Shown: positions 42,250 through 51,880, counted from the stretch's first letter. The stretch is DNA of 64,000 nucleotides from Ardenticatenaceae bacterium (GCA_020634375.1 JACKBX010000002.1:558001-622000), one strand, 5' to 3'. Numbers and translations are program-made. Notes: generated by a model not told the origin, from the sequence alone.

Positions 42250-43566
42250 ATGCACGATACAGAAAAACTGCGTCAATCCATTCTGGCGCAGGTGGCGGAA
42301 TATTATCGCCAGGCTCACCAAACGCAGCCCTTCATACCGGGAGAAACGGCCGTTAGCTATGCCGGACGCGTTTACGACGAACAAGAAATGCAAAACATGG
42401 TCAACGCCGTGTTAGATTTCTGGTTAACGGCCGGCCCCTATACCCAGCAATTCGAGCAAAAACTGGGTAAATTTTTGGGTATACGCGAAGTCGTCCCCAC
42501 CAATTCCGGCTCCTCCGCCAATCTACTTGCCGTTACCACCCTACGCTCCCTCAAACTAAAAAATCGCCTCCTGCCCGGTGACGAAGTGATTGTGCCTGCG
42601 TCCAGTTTTCCCACCACTGTCAATCCCATCATCCAAAATCAACTCACCCCGGTGTTTATTGACAGCCGATTAGGTGACTATAATTTGGATGTGTCGCAGT
42701 TAGAAACGGCCGTATCCCCCCGCAGCCGCGCCCTCATGTTTGCCCACACCCTCGGCAACCCCGCCGACATGGACGCCGTGATGGCCTTCGTCAAAAAGCA
42801 CGACCTTTTCCTTATTGAAGACACCTGCGACGCCCTCGGCAGCCGGTGGGATGGCAAACTGGTAGGCACATTCGGCCATCTCGCCACCCTCAGCTTCTTC
42901 CCCGCCCACCACATCACCATGGGCGAAGGCGGGGCCGTCTACACCAACAGCCCCAAGCTGGCAAAAATCGCCCGCGCCGTACGCGATTGGGGCCGCGACT
43001 GCTGGTGCGGCTACGAATACCCTGTCAACGGCAAATGCGGCATCCGCTTCGAGCGCGAAATCCCCGGCGTGCCCGGCTACTACGACCACCGCTACTACTA
43101 CACCGAAATTGGCTACAACCTCAAAATCACAGACCCGCAGGCAGCAATGGGGCTAGCCCAACTAGACAAGCTGCCCGACTTCATTGCCAGCCGCAAACGC
43201 AACTTTGCCTATCTCTACGAAGGGCTACGGCAATTTGAAGAATTCTTGCATCTGCCCACCTGGGATGCCAAAGCAGATGTCTCCTGGTTTGCCTTTCCCC
43301 TGCTGGTGCGCGACGAAGCACCCTTTATGCGTCATGAATTAACTCGCTTCCTGGAGCAAAATCGGGTACAAACACGGCTGGTCTTTGCCGGAAACATCCT
43401 GCGTCAACCCGCTTACCAGGAAATTGTTCACCGCCAGGTCAGCGACCTTGCCGTCGCCGACCAGATCATGCGCGGCGCATTTTTTGTCGGTGTCTTCCCT
43501 GGTCTGGATACATCACGCATGGACTATATGATTGAAACCTTTGGTAAATTCTTTAAGCAATTATGA
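42250..43566 (+). CDS. rfbH: RfbH-like CDP-4-keto-6-deoxyglucose 3-dehydrase
   Basis: A 438-residue member of the DegT/DnrJ/EryC1/StrS fold. The usual PLP-binding Lys is replaced by His: LSFFPAHHITMGEGGAVYTN has His at about residue 220. That replacement marks the RfbH/E1 and ColD dehydratases, which remove the C3 hydroxyl in the route to 3,6-dideoxyhexoses. Length also fits RfbH (about 437). Cys residues in the DWGRDCWCGYEYPVNGKCG region would match the iron-sulfur cluster of E1. The gene starts a cluster with a glycosyltransferase and a PfkB kinase and overlaps the former by 4 bases. A surface-polysaccharide role is inferred. Confidence 0.9.
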   Translation: MHDTEKLRQSILAQVAEYYRQAHQTQPFIPGETAVSYAGRVYDEQEMQNMVNAVLDFWLTAGPYTQQFEQKLGKFLGIREVVPTNSGSSANLLAVTTLRSLKLKNRLLPGDEVIVPASSFPTTVNPIIQNQLTPVFIDSRLGDYNLDVSQLETAVSPRSRALMFAHTLGNPADMDAVMAFVKKHDLFLIEDTCDALGSRWDGKLVGTFGHLATLSFFPAHHITMGEGGAVYTNSPKLAKIARAVRDWGRDCWCGYEYPVNGKCGIRFEREIPGVPGYYDHRYYYTEIGYNLKITDPQAAMGLAQLDKLPDFIASRKRNFAYLYEGLRQFEEFLHLPTWDAKADVSWFAFPLLVRDEAPFMRHELTRFLEQNRVQTRLVFAGNILRQPAYQEIVHRQVSDLAVADQIMRGAFFVGVFPGLDTSRMDYMIETFGKFFKQL

Positions 43567-44300
43567 AACTATCCGTCATCATCTGCTGCTACAACGAACG
43601 CGAAACCATTGCCGATGTCATTGCCCGTACGCAGGCCGTTGATTTAGGCGGTGACTGGGAACGAGAAATCATTGTCGTGGATAATTTTTCCACTGACGGC
43701 ACACGCGAAATTCTGCAACAAATCAACGACCCAGAGATTCGCACCATTTTTCATGAGCGGAATATGGGTAAAGGCATGTCGATCCGCACGGGCATTGATC
43801 ACATGACAGGCAACTACATGATCATTCAGGATGCCGACAAGGAATATGACCCCGCCGAGCATCCCAAGTTTTGCAGGAAAGTAGAGGAGACAGGAGCAAC
43901 GGCCGTTTACGGCTCCAGAATCTTAGGCGGCGAAGTACGCTACGAATATGCCCACGCATACTTGGGTGTGCGCATGTGGACCTTCCTCACCAACCTCCTT
44001 TTTGGCAGCAAACTCACCGACGTGGGTACGGGCACAAAAATGGTACGCGGCGATGTAGCCCAATCCCTGCACCTCACCCTCACCGGCTTCAACCTGGAAT
44101 TTGAGCTGACCAACAAAGTTCTGCTCGCCGGCCATGAAATTGTAGAAGTGCCCATTCACTACGACCCACGCACATATGCCGAAGGCAAAAAAATCACAAT
44201 TCAGGATGGTCTCAAAATTATTTTCACCATGCTCCGCGACCGCCTCAACCTCACCCCCCTCTACAAACCCTCTTTCTCTAGCTCTAGCTCAAAAACATAA
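43563..44300 (+). CDS. Family 2 glycosyltransferase
   Basis: A 245-residue GT-A-fold glycosyltransferase with MKLSVIICCYNERETIADVI at the N-terminus and the metal-binding acidic motif IIQDADKEYDP near residue 90. The GVRMWTFLTNLLFGSKLTDV and GTGTKMVRGD segments match dolichol-phosphate-mannose-synthase-like enzymes. No C-terminal membrane helix, so it is soluble or peripheral. Its ATG overlaps the rfbH stop. The Ser-rich end (SFSSSSSKT) comes from a short CTCTAG repeat. Acceptor and donor are unknown. Confidence 0.88.
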   Translation: MKLSVIICCYNERETIADVIARTQAVDLGGDWEREIIVVDNFSTDGTREILQQINDPEIRTIFHERNMGKGMSIRTGIDHMTGNYMIIQDADKEYDPAEHPKFCRKVEETGATAVYGSRILGGEVRYEYAHAYLGVRMWTFLTNLLFGSKLTDVGTGTKMVRGDVAQSLHLTLTGFNLEFELTNKVLLAGHEIVEVPIHYDPRTYAEGKKITIQDGLKIIFTMLRDRLNLTPLYKPSFSSSSSKT

Positions 44301-44304
44301 CCCT

Positions 44305-45267
44305 ATGATTACCAAAAACATCGTCATTACTGGCTCCATTGCTTACGACTACCTCATGTCCTTTCCCGGCCGGTTCCGGGAAATGCTGCTTGCTGACCAA
44401 TTACAAAACGTCAGCCTCAGCTTTTTAGTAGATACCCTCAAACGGCAGCGTGGTGGTACAGCCCCCAACATCGCCTACACCCTGGCCCTGCTGGGCGGTC
44501 ATCCCAAAGTGATGGCAACCGCCGGGCAAGATTTTGCCGATTACCGCGCCTGGTTAGAACAATTTGGCGTAGACACCTCCGCCATCATCGAAATCGAAGG
44601 GGACTACACCGCCTCCTTTTTTGTCAATACTGACCTGGAGCAGAACCAGATTGCCAGCTTTTACACCGGGGCAATGGCCCACGCCGCGCAGCTCACTTTT
44701 GCCCAATACGCTGCCGATGCCAATTTAGCCATTATCTCCCCCAACGACCCCGGCGCGATGAATGCCTACGCCACCGAATGCAAGCGGGCAGGCATTCCCT
44801 ACATTTATGACCCCAGCCAGCAAACCATCCGTCTCTCTGGCGAGGAGCTGCGTGCCGGTTTAGATGGCTGTGCCCTGTTGACAGTAAATGAATATGAGTA
44901 CAGCCTCATCAAAGAACGCACTGGCCTGAACGAGGCAGACATTCTGCAAAAAGTAGTCGGTCTACTGGTAACAAAAGGGTCGAAGGGAGCGTGGCTGCTG
45001 GTAGATGGCGTAGAGTATGACATCCCTATTGTGCCGCCGCATGAAATTGTGGAACCCACAGGTGTGGGCGATGCCTTCCGTGCTGCATTGATGCGCGGGA
45101 TGCAGCTTGGCCTGCCCTGGGATGTGTGCGGACGCATGGGCGCGGTCGCCGCCACCTATGTGCTGGAACAGCTTGGCACGCAAAACCACTACTTCACCCC
45201 AACAGAATTCGTGGCCCGTTACCGCGAACATTTTGATGACAACGGTGCGCTTGATGCGCTTTTGTAA
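44305..45267 (+). CDS. PfkB-family carbohydrate/nucleoside kinase
   Basis: A 320-residue ribokinase-fold kinase. The substrate-side motif is GGTAPNIAYTLALLGGHPKV and the catalytic motif is PTGVGDAFRAALMRGM, with the base Asp near residue 257. Adenosine kinases share this fold and the N-terminal GSIAYD start, and the next gene is adenosylhomocysteinase, whose product is adenosine. An adenosine-kinase role in SAM recycling is therefore attractive but not proven; a sugar kinase would fit the upstream genes. The ATG at 44305 lies 4 bases after the glycosyltransferase stop. Confidence 0.85.
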   Translation: MITKNIVITGSIAYDYLMSFPGRFREMLLADQLQNVSLSFLVDTLKRQRGGTAPNIAYTLALLGGHPKVMATAGQDFADYRAWLEQFGVDTSAIIEIEGDYTASFFVNTDLEQNQIASFYTGAMAHAAQLTFAQYAADANLAIISPNDPGAMNAYATECKRAGIPYIYDPSQQTIRLSGEELRAGLDGCALLTVNEYEYSLIKERTGLNEADILQKVVGLLVTKGSKGAWLLVDGVEYDIPIVPPHEIVEPTGVGDAFRAALMRGMQLGLPWDVCGRMGAVAATYVLEQLGTQNHYFTPTEFVARYREHFDDNGALDALL

Positions 45268-45299
45268 GATTTGACAAAACTTGAAGATTTGTCAAATCT
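45267..45299. repeat. Inverted repeat between PfkB and ahcY genes
   Basis: AGATTTGACAA and TTGTCAAATCT are perfectly complementary (11 bp) around a loop of 11 bases. There is no T-run, so it may be a weak terminator or an operator. Confidence 0.5.
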
Positions 45300-45332
45300 A
45301 CCTACACCTGACACTTATTCAAGGAGATTTTC

Positions 45333-46592
45333 ATGGATTTTGACATTAAAAATGTAGACCTTGCCCCCGGTGGTCGTCACCGTATTGAGTGGGCAGAGCA
45401 GGAAATGGCTGTGCTGCGCGGGATTCGGGAGACGTTTGGGTCGGAACGGCCGTTTGCCGGAGTCCGCGTCGGGGCAACCATGCACGTTACGACAGAAACC
45501 GCTAACCTCATGGTTGCGCTGCAAGCAGGCGGGGCAGATGTGGTTTTGTCTGCCAGCAACCCCCTCAGCACGCAGGACGATGTGGCCGCCGCCCTCGTTT
45601 CCTACTACGAAATTCCCGTCTACGCCATCAAAGGCGAAGACACCCCTACCTATCACAAACACATCAACGCTGTGCTGGATCACAAGCCGCACATCATCAT
45701 GGATGACGGCGCCGATTTGGTGAGCACGCTGCACAAATCGCGCCGCGAGGTGATGGGCAATGTCATCGGCGGCACGGAAGAAACGACCACCGGCATCGTG
45801 CGCCTGCGAGCCATGGCCGCTGATGGCGCGTTGGAATTCCCGATGATGGCCGTCAATGACGCCATGACCAAGCACCTATTTGACAACCGCTACGGCACGG
45901 GCCAGTCCACAATGGACGGCATCATCCGTGCCACCAATTTCCTGATTGCCGGACGTACCGTCGTTGTCGGTGGCTACGGTTGGTGCAGTCGCGGTATCGC
46001 CATGCGTGCCAAAGGCTTGGGCGCCAACGTCATCGTCACAGAAATTGACCCGCTGAAGGCGCTGGAAGCGGTAATGGATGGCTTCCGCGTCATGCCGATG
46101 ATGAAAGCGGCAGTAGAAGGCGACATTTTTGTCACCGCAACGGGTGACATCAGTGTCGTTGACCGGCATCACATAGAAGTGATGAAGGATGGCGCGGTGG
46201 TTGCCAATTCTGGTCACTTCGACGTGGAAATTAACAAGGTGGCGCTGCGTGAGTTGTCTGTGGATGAGCCGAAACGGGTACGGCCGTTCGTCGAACAATT
46301 CACCCTCAAAACCGGCAAGAAAATCAACCTGCTGGGCGAAGGCCGCCTGATCAACCTGGCTGCCGCCGAAGGCCATCCCGCCGCCGTGATGGACATGAGC
46401 TTCGCCGGGCAAGCGATGGCCGCCAAATACTTGCTTGATAACAAAGGCAAGCTGGAAAACCGCGTCTACACTGTTCCCGCAGAGGTAGACCAACAAATCG
46501 CCTCTATCAAACTCGCCTCCATGGGCATCCAAATTGACACCCTCACCGAGCAACAGGTGAAATACCTGAATTCTTGGGAAGAAGGCACATAA
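45333..46592 (+). CDS. ahcY: Adenosylhomocysteinase
   Basis: A 419-residue NAD-dependent enzyme that splits S-adenosylhomocysteine into adenosine and homocysteine. Substrate motifs are ATMHVTTETANLMVALQAGG and NPLSTQDDVAAAL, with DDGADLV near residue 128. The NAD-binding loop is VVVGGYGWCSRGIAMRAKGL near 210-230. MDMSFAGQAMAAKYLL and the C-terminal end are typical. The insertion found in eukaryotic and some proteobacterial forms is absent. AAGGAG lies 6 bases before the ATG. It complements metX/metW in methyl-cycle metabolism. Confidence 0.95.
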   Translation: MDFDIKNVDLAPGGRHRIEWAEQEMAVLRGIRETFGSERPFAGVRVGATMHVTTETANLMVALQAGGADVVLSASNPLSTQDDVAAALVSYYEIPVYAIKGEDTPTYHKHINAVLDHKPHIIMDDGADLVSTLHKSRREVMGNVIGGTEETTTGIVRLRAMAADGALEFPMMAVNDAMTKHLFDNRYGTGQSTMDGIIRATNFLIAGRTVVVGGYGWCSRGIAMRAKGLGANVIVTEIDPLKALEAVMDGFRVMPMMKAAVEGDIFVTATGDISVVDRHHIEVMKDGAVVANSGHFDVEINKVALRELSVDEPKRVRPFVEQFTLKTGKKINLLGEGRLINLAAAEGHPAAVMDMSFAGQAMAAKYLLDNKGKLENRVYTVPAEVDQQIASIKLASMGIQIDTLTEQQVKYLNSWEEGT

Positions 46593-46660
46593 AAATGCAA
46601 GGGAGCGGAGGGGCAAGGGTGAAATCGCCCCTGCTTCCCCGCTCCCCTGCTCTCCTACTT

Positions 46661-47281
46661 ATGAAGCGTCCTCTCGACGAACTCCGCCACCACCGCGTTG
46701 GCGCGGTCAAGGCAGCGCGGATTTATTCTAACGTGGTCAGCCCACCGGTGATTTTTGCCGTGTTGGGGCTGGTGATTGCATTGTGGGAACGGCCGTTCTG
46801 GCCCGGCTTAATTTGGGCGGCCGTGTACGGCTTCACCATTTCCCTGCTGCCCATCCTCTTTGTGCTGTACCTGCTCAAAACCGGCCGCATCCGCGAACTG
46901 CACATGAGCAACACCCGCGAACGCCACCTGCCCTACGCCATCGCCGTGCTGTGCGCCGCCCTCCTCTTCGCCATCCTCACCCTGTTTGACGGCCCCCAAA
47001 CCCTGCGCTGCCTCGCCATCTTCAACATGATCGAGCTGGCCGCGCTGGGCATCATCAACGTCTACTGGCTGATTAGTATGCACGCCACTGGCGTCATGGC
47101 AACGATGGTCATCGTTTGGCTGGTGTTTGGCTGGCAAGCCAGCCTCGTCGTACTGCCTTTTGTGATTAGCGTAAGCTGGGTGCGCCTTTATCTTAAACGC
47201 CACACTCCTGCCCAAGTAGCTGCCGGACTTGCGCTGGGGGTTGCCAGCGTGTTGATGCTTACTCCTTTTGGCTGCTTCTAA
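46661..47281 (+). CDS. PAP2-like membrane protein
   Basis: A 206-residue protein with about five membrane helices. Elements reminiscent of PAP2 phosphatases appear in order: MSNTRERHLPYAI, ISMHATGVMATM in place of the PSGH motif, and the C-terminal RLYLKRHTPAQVAAGLALGV, which matches the Arg-x5-His-x3-Asp region with Gln in place of Asp. Catalysis is therefore uncertain. It would act on lipid phosphates or pyrophosphates. The ATG at 46661 has no clear Shine-Dalgarno sequence and follows a GC-rich inverted repeat (46605-46650). Confidence 0.6.
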   Translation: MKRPLDELRHHRVGAVKAARIYSNVVSPPVIFAVLGLVIALWERPFWPGLIWAAVYGFTISLLPILFVLYLLKTGRIRELHMSNTRERHLPYAIAVLCAALLFAILTLFDGPQTLRCLAIFNMIELAALGIINVYWLISMHATGVMATMVIVWLVFGWQASLVVLPFVISVSWVRLYLKRHTPAQVAAGLALGVASVLMLTPFGCF

Positions 47282-47287
47282 ATCGAA

Positions 47288-47318
47288 CGTAAAACGTGAT
47301 ACTTTCTCACGTTTTACG
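47288..47318. terminator. Hairpin of the GTAAAACGTGA family after the PAP2-like gene
   Basis: A 12-bp stem CGTAAAACGTGA/TCACGTTTTACG with a 7-base loop lies just after the PAP2-like gene. It belongs to the GTGAAAC heptamer family and may serve as a transcript end. Confidence 0.65.
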
Positions 47319-47372
47319 CCCCAAATCTTCGCCATATAGACAATACGACGACTTTTCTGTATACTGTCTCTC

Positions 47373-50300
47373 ATGATGCAATCAGGTGATGAGCAGGCTT
47401 TGTTTCAGACAATTGCCGCTTATTTGAATGAGGCAGATCAGGCATTGGTGCGGCGGGCATTGGCAACGGCCGTTGCCGCCCATGCAAATATAGATCGTCT
47501 GAGCGGTTCCCCCTACGTTGACCATTCCATTGCCATCGCCACCATCCTCGCCAAATGGCACGCCCCCGCTTATTTGGTTGCAGTGGGGTTGCTGCACGAC
47601 ATCTTCAAAGAAAACTACTCCGCCTGTCCCACGCCTGAAAACATTCAAGAGCAATTCGGCGAAGGAATCACTAATCTGGTGCAAGAAGTGGCCCGGCTGG
47701 GGCGGCTTGGCCCCATCTATCCGGTGCAAAAACCTGACGTATGGCTGGACAGTCTCGACCACATGGCTGAGCGAATGCCTTGGGCCAGCCTTGCCTTGCA
47801 GCGTGCGCCGCTTGCAGGTGTCGTTAAAATTGCGGACAGGCTGCACAATTTCCAATCGCTTGATGTCTTGCCAATGGAACGGCAGCGTGCGTTTGCGCAA
47901 AGTGTGATGGATATTTTCGTACCCTTTGCCGACCGGCTAGGAATGCGAGCCGTCAAGCGTCAGCTAGAGGATGAGTCTTTCAAAATACTGCAACCGGAGA
48001 AATATGAACAGGCGCAGGTACGTTATCCGGCTATCAAACGGCAAGAAGCGGCCGAACCCATTGTGCAACAAGTACAACAAGTTTTTAATGACAGCCAACT
48101 GTCTGCCCTGGTGCAAAGTAAACCGGTTAGTTACATGCGTCTATATTACCAGCAGGTGGAGCAGCAAAAACCATTGCCCATTCACCTTTCCCAGCCGCTG
48201 CTCATTGTGACAGAAACCAAAGCTGACTGCTATGCCGCTCTGGGCATTATTCACGATATTTGGCCGCCAGAACAGGAGCAAATGGTAGACTACATTGCTG
48301 CCCCCAAGCCTAATGGGTATCGTGCCCTGCACACGCAGGTGCGCTATGATGACGGCGGGCAATATTCTGGTCAATCTTTGCTTGTGCTGATTCAAGACGA
48401 AGATATGTATTTAATAGGGGAATATGGCTTAACGGCCGTTTGGATGGGTCTGCCACCAGATTTGATGCCCTCATTTGGCGAGGCTGTGGATGCCCCGCCG
48501 GGTATGATTTCCCTGTTCACACCAGCACGCGACCGGCACGATTTACCAGAAGGAGCCACACCCGTTGATTTTGCCTATACCGTTCATAGTAGTTTAGGCC
48601 ATCAATGCACAGGAGCCGTTGTGAACGGCCGTATGGTTTCCCTGAATCACCACCTGGAACATGGCGATGTGGTCAAAATCCTCACCAGCACGGCCAGTGT
48701 GGGGCCATCGCGGGAATGGTTGGAACAGGTACAAACCCGCAAAGCACGCCATCGCATCCGCCTTTGGTTTCGCAACAAAGACAGCGAAAACCAGAACATG
48801 AACCTGCCCGCCGATGCCGTCACCATCTTCTCATTGACCGAAGCAGGACTGCCGCAGCGCTTAGCGGGATGCTGCCGTCCACAGCCGCCAGACCCGATTG
48901 TGGGCTACGTGAATCGGCGTAACAACGTGGTTGTCCACGCCCAAGAATGCCACAACGTGCAATCGTTGAAGCCACTGGTGAAGGTTGAGTGGAACACGAT
49001 TCGCGCCGCGCACAATATTGAAGTCGAGATAACGGCCGTTGATCGTGCCGGTTTGGTGCGCGACATCAGCCAGGAAATTGCAAACGATAACGTCAACATG
49101 ATCAGCTTTCACGCTGATAGTATGCCCGATGGCTCGGCACGAATTCGTTTGGGCCTGAGCGGGTCGCTTCGAGAAGGCTTACAAGCACTGTTAACTCACC
49201 TACGCCAGGTGAGAAGTGTGCGCAACGTAACGACACAACGCCTCACCAAACCGCAGCAGCTTACCAGCAATTCCATTTTAGATCATCATTTCATCAATCC
49301 ATACACGCTGAATCCGGTGAGCGGCAAAGGATTTTACGGCCGTTGGGAAGAACTGCGCACAATGGTTGAAAACCTGCGCGGCGTGCGCCCCGGCGAAGCA
49401 GTGCTGCTGTGGGGGCCGCGCCGCATCGGCAAAACCTCGCTGCTGCTGCAATTCCAGCAAAATGTGATGAGCAGTGACGACTATTTGCTCGCATTTGTAG
49501 ATATGCAGCCGTTAAGCGGCCGTTCTACCACCGCCTTTTTGCTCGACATCATGCACGCCATTCGTAAAGAACTGCCGGATAAAGGGATGCGTCCCCCACC
49601 ACCCAACCGCCTGCGCCGCGACCCGTTGGGGCATTTCCGCCATTATATTGAGCGCAATCCGGCACTGCTGGAGCGCCATTTGGTGCTGATTTTAGATGAG
49701 TTCCAACTACTGGCAGGGCTGACGGAAGATGGCGTGTCGCTGGCCGACATTAATCGCTATTTCCGCAGCCTCATCCAACACCGCAATGGGTTGAGCATCA
49801 TTTTTAGCGGTGGCGGCGTGCTGGATAGGCTGCTGCAACAACCCGAAGCCTCATTTATGCTGGAAGTGGTGCGCCATCAAAAGATTGAATGCCTGGATAC
49901 AATTTCGGCGCGGCGGTTGATCACAGAACCGGTGGAACGAATACAGTATGACCCGGACGTGGTCACACGGCTGCTCGATTTGACGGCGCGGCATCCGTAT
50001 TATTTGCAATGGATATGTGGAGAGTTGGTGTCGCGGGCGGATCAGGAGCAACGGCCGTTCGTCACCACCCTGCACTTGCAACAGCTTCTCGAAGAGTGGG
50101 TTCCGCAGCAAGGGGAGCAGTTCTTCAGCCACCTCTGGGGCAGCAGCATCGGCTTCGACCGCCAGACATTGCTGCAACACAAGCTGATTTTGACGGCCGT
50201 TTCCAATCTTGCTCCCGCCGACCGTTGGGTGAGTTTCGATGCCATTGCCGCCAGCGGCGTGTTGGAAGCAATGGGCGAGGGACAGCTCTGGCACAACTTA

Positions 50301-50435
50301 CAAAACCTGGAAAAAATGGACACGCTAGAAATCTCAGCCAACGAAAATAATTACTGCCTGCGTATGCCTTTGTGTGAGCAGTGGCTCAAAGAACATTACA
50401 CTGTCACGCGGGTCATAAAGGAGATTACGTGGTAA
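47373..50435 (+). CDS. Long RelA/SpoT homologue fused to a P-loop ATPase
   Basis: A 1020-residue multidomain protein. An HD hydrolase domain (about 40-200) has LLHDIFKENY and KIADRLHNFQSLDVLP. A synthetase-like domain (215-355) keeps DYIAAPKPNGYRALHTQV but has lost the Asp of the DLxAxR strand (HLSQPLLIVT) and the Glu of EVQIRT (LVLIQDE). TGS (about 375-450) and ACT (about 545-625) follow. From about 645 a P-loop ATPase begins (Walker A LLWGPRRIGKTSLLLQF near 679; Walker B LVLILDEFQLL near 771) with a helical end. Standard Rel proteins stop after ACT. The stop overlaps the next ATPase gene by one base. An alarmone-linked signalling role is inferred. Confidence 0.85.
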   Translation: MMQSGDEQALFQTIAAYLNEADQALVRRALATAVAAHANIDRLSGSPYVDHSIAIATILAKWHAPAYLVAVGLLHDIFKENYSACPTPENIQEQFGEGITNLVQEVARLGRLGPIYPVQKPDVWLDSLDHMAERMPWASLALQRAPLAGVVKIADRLHNFQSLDVLPMERQRAFAQSVMDIFVPFADRLGMRAVKRQLEDESFKILQPEKYEQAQVRYPAIKRQEAAEPIVQQVQQVFNDSQLSALVQSKPVSYMRLYYQQVEQQKPLPIHLSQPLLIVTETKADCYAALGIIHDIWPPEQEQMVDYIAAPKPNGYRALHTQVRYDDGGQYSGQSLLVLIQDEDMYLIGEYGLTAVWMGLPPDLMPSFGEAVDAPPGMISLFTPARDRHDLPEGATPVDFAYTVHSSLGHQCTGAVVNGRMVSLNHHLEHGDVVKILTSTASVGPSREWLEQVQTRKARHRIRLWFRNKDSENQNMNLPADAVTIFSLTEAGLPQRLAGCCRPQPPDPIVGYVNRRNNVVVHAQECHNVQSLKPLVKVEWNTIRAAHNIEVEITAVDRAGLVRDISQEIANDNVNMISFHADSMPDGSARIRLGLSGSLREGLQALLTHLRQVRSVRNVTTQRLTKPQQLTSNSILDHHFINPYTLNPVSGKGFYGRWEELRTMVENLRGVRPGEAVLLWGPRRIGKTSLLLQFQQNVMSSDDYLLAFVDMQPLSGRSTTAFLLDIMHAIRKELPDKGMRPPPPNRLRRDPLGHFRHYIERNPALLERHLVLILDEFQLLAGLTEDGVSLADINRYFRSLIQHRNGLSIIFSGGGVLDRLLQQPEASFMLEVVRHQKIECLDTISARRLITEPVERIQYDPDVVTRLLDLTARHPYYLQWICGELVSRADQEQRPFVTTLHLQQLLEEWVPQQGEQFFSHLWGSSIGFDRQTLLQHKLILTAVSNLAPADRWVSFDAIAASGVLEAMGEGQLWHNLQNLEKMDTLEISANENNYCLRMPLCEQWLKEHYTVTRVIKEITW

Positions 50436-51880
50436 TGACAACAGGCAATTTTTTGAGCCGCGAACCTGTTTTTAATCAAGAGGGCTTTTTAGGCCGCCGT
50501 CTGGAATTGAATTGGGTACACGATAAGCTGAGCCGCTCTAGTCCGCAAAACTGCAATCTGATTGGCGAGCCGCGCATTGGCAAAAGTTCGCTGCTGTATC
50601 AGGTATATGCGCAGCAGTTGGGGCTGCCACAAGGCATGAAAGGTCTCTATATTTGGCTGCGGCTGGTGGAATTGGCGCAGCCAAATTCGCTGGCGTTTTG
50701 GCGGCTGGCATGGCAGCGTTTGCAGCATGAATTAGGCCATCCGGTTGCCGATGGCGCGGCTGCTGATTCGGCCACATTTACCTCGGCCTTGTCTGCAAGC
50801 GATTGGTTTCAGGAGTTAGCAACGGCCGTTGACCAACTCCTGTACGAACAAGGACACCAACGCCTCATTTTTGTGATTGATGATTTTGATGTGCTCACTG
50901 GGCTGGATAAACAAGATTTGAACTGGCTGCGTGCACTGGCAACACGCCACGCAAATCATCTGGCCTTTGTCATTGGCAGCAGCCAGCCATTAGTGGAATT
51001 GACGGCGAATTTGGAAGATGAAACGGCCGTTTCCCCCTTCTCCAACATCTTCCACAGCTTGCATGTGGGGCTGCTGGCACAGGGTGAAGCGGAAGAATTA
51101 TGCCTCAAAGCGGCTGCTGCCGAGGGCATGTCCCCTCTTTCCACTGAAGACACCGCCTTTTTGCTGCGCGAAGCTGGCCGCCACCCCGACCTGCTGAAAG
51201 TGGCTTGCGGACATCTCTTTAATGCGCGACGTTGGGAAGAAACGGACAACGCGCTTGATGAAAACGGCGCTTTTTATGAAAGCGACGCTTTCTACGACAG
51301 CGTACTCAGCCAGTTCCGTTTTGATGGGCATACGCGATGGCTGTGTCAACGGCTGCTAAAGCGGCGCACAGAGGATGAGCAACACACGCTTTGTACTCTG
51401 GTAAATAAACAAGAAGGTGTGCCAGATCGCATTTTGGCCAATCGTTTATGGCGGCAATTGGGGCTGTTGGAAAAGCGCGAAGGCAAATTTGCACCTTTCG
51501 CAGATGTATTTCATTATTGGGCGTGCCAGCAGATAGCAGCGCAGGCGAAGGAGGAAGTGGAGGAAACGGCCGTTTCCCCCACACCATCCCCGCCCATCTT
51601 CCAACACATGCCTGCCCGCCGCCGCGTCATCCTCAACCAACACGAAATTCCACTAACCCCATTAGAAAACCGCTTACTTGGCTACCTGGCAGCTCATATG
51701 GATGAGGTCTGCCGTACAGAGGAGCTGCACCGCGAAATTTGGGGGCCGGGCAAGTCCATCGCCGTCGTCGAAAAAGCCATCAACCGCCTGCGCGGCAAAC
51801 TGGAAGGCGGCGATGGGCCGCAGCGCATCATCCTATCGGTGCGCGGTGAGGGGTATCTGCTGCGTAATCCCAACGAATAA
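50435..51880 (+). CDS. P-loop ATPase with C-terminal OmpR-type DNA-binding domain
   Basis: A 481-residue protein. The ATPase has Walker A NLIGEPRIGKSSLLYQVYAQ (near residue 43) and Walker B RLIFVIDDFDVLTG (near 144), closely similar in layout to the ATPase fused to the Rel protein just upstream. The C-terminal winged helix (about 397-478) runs IPLTPLENRLLGYLAAHMDE to ILSVRGEGYLL, as in OmpR/PhoB regulators. It has no receiver. The TAATG overlap with the upstream gene and GGAG 11 bases before the ATG indicate coupled translation. I infer a transcription factor whose oligomeric state is set by ATP and perhaps by the Rel-ATPase partner. Confidence 0.82.
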   Translation: MTTGNFLSREPVFNQEGFLGRRLELNWVHDKLSRSSPQNCNLIGEPRIGKSSLLYQVYAQQLGLPQGMKGLYIWLRLVELAQPNSLAFWRLAWQRLQHELGHPVADGAAADSATFTSALSASDWFQELATAVDQLLYEQGHQRLIFVIDDFDVLTGLDKQDLNWLRALATRHANHLAFVIGSSQPLVELTANLEDETAVSPFSNIFHSLHVGLLAQGEAEELCLKAAAAEGMSPLSTEDTAFLLREAGRHPDLLKVACGHLFNARRWEETDNALDENGAFYESDAFYDSVLSQFRFDGHTRWLCQRLLKRRTEDEQHTLCTLVNKQEGVPDRILANRLWRQLGLLEKREGKFAPFADVFHYWACQQIAAQAKEEVEETAVSPTPSPPIFQHMPARRRVILNQHEIPLTPLENRLLGYLAAHMDEVCRTEELHREIWGPGKSIAVVEKAINRLRGKLEGGDGPQRIILSVRGEGYLLRNPNE

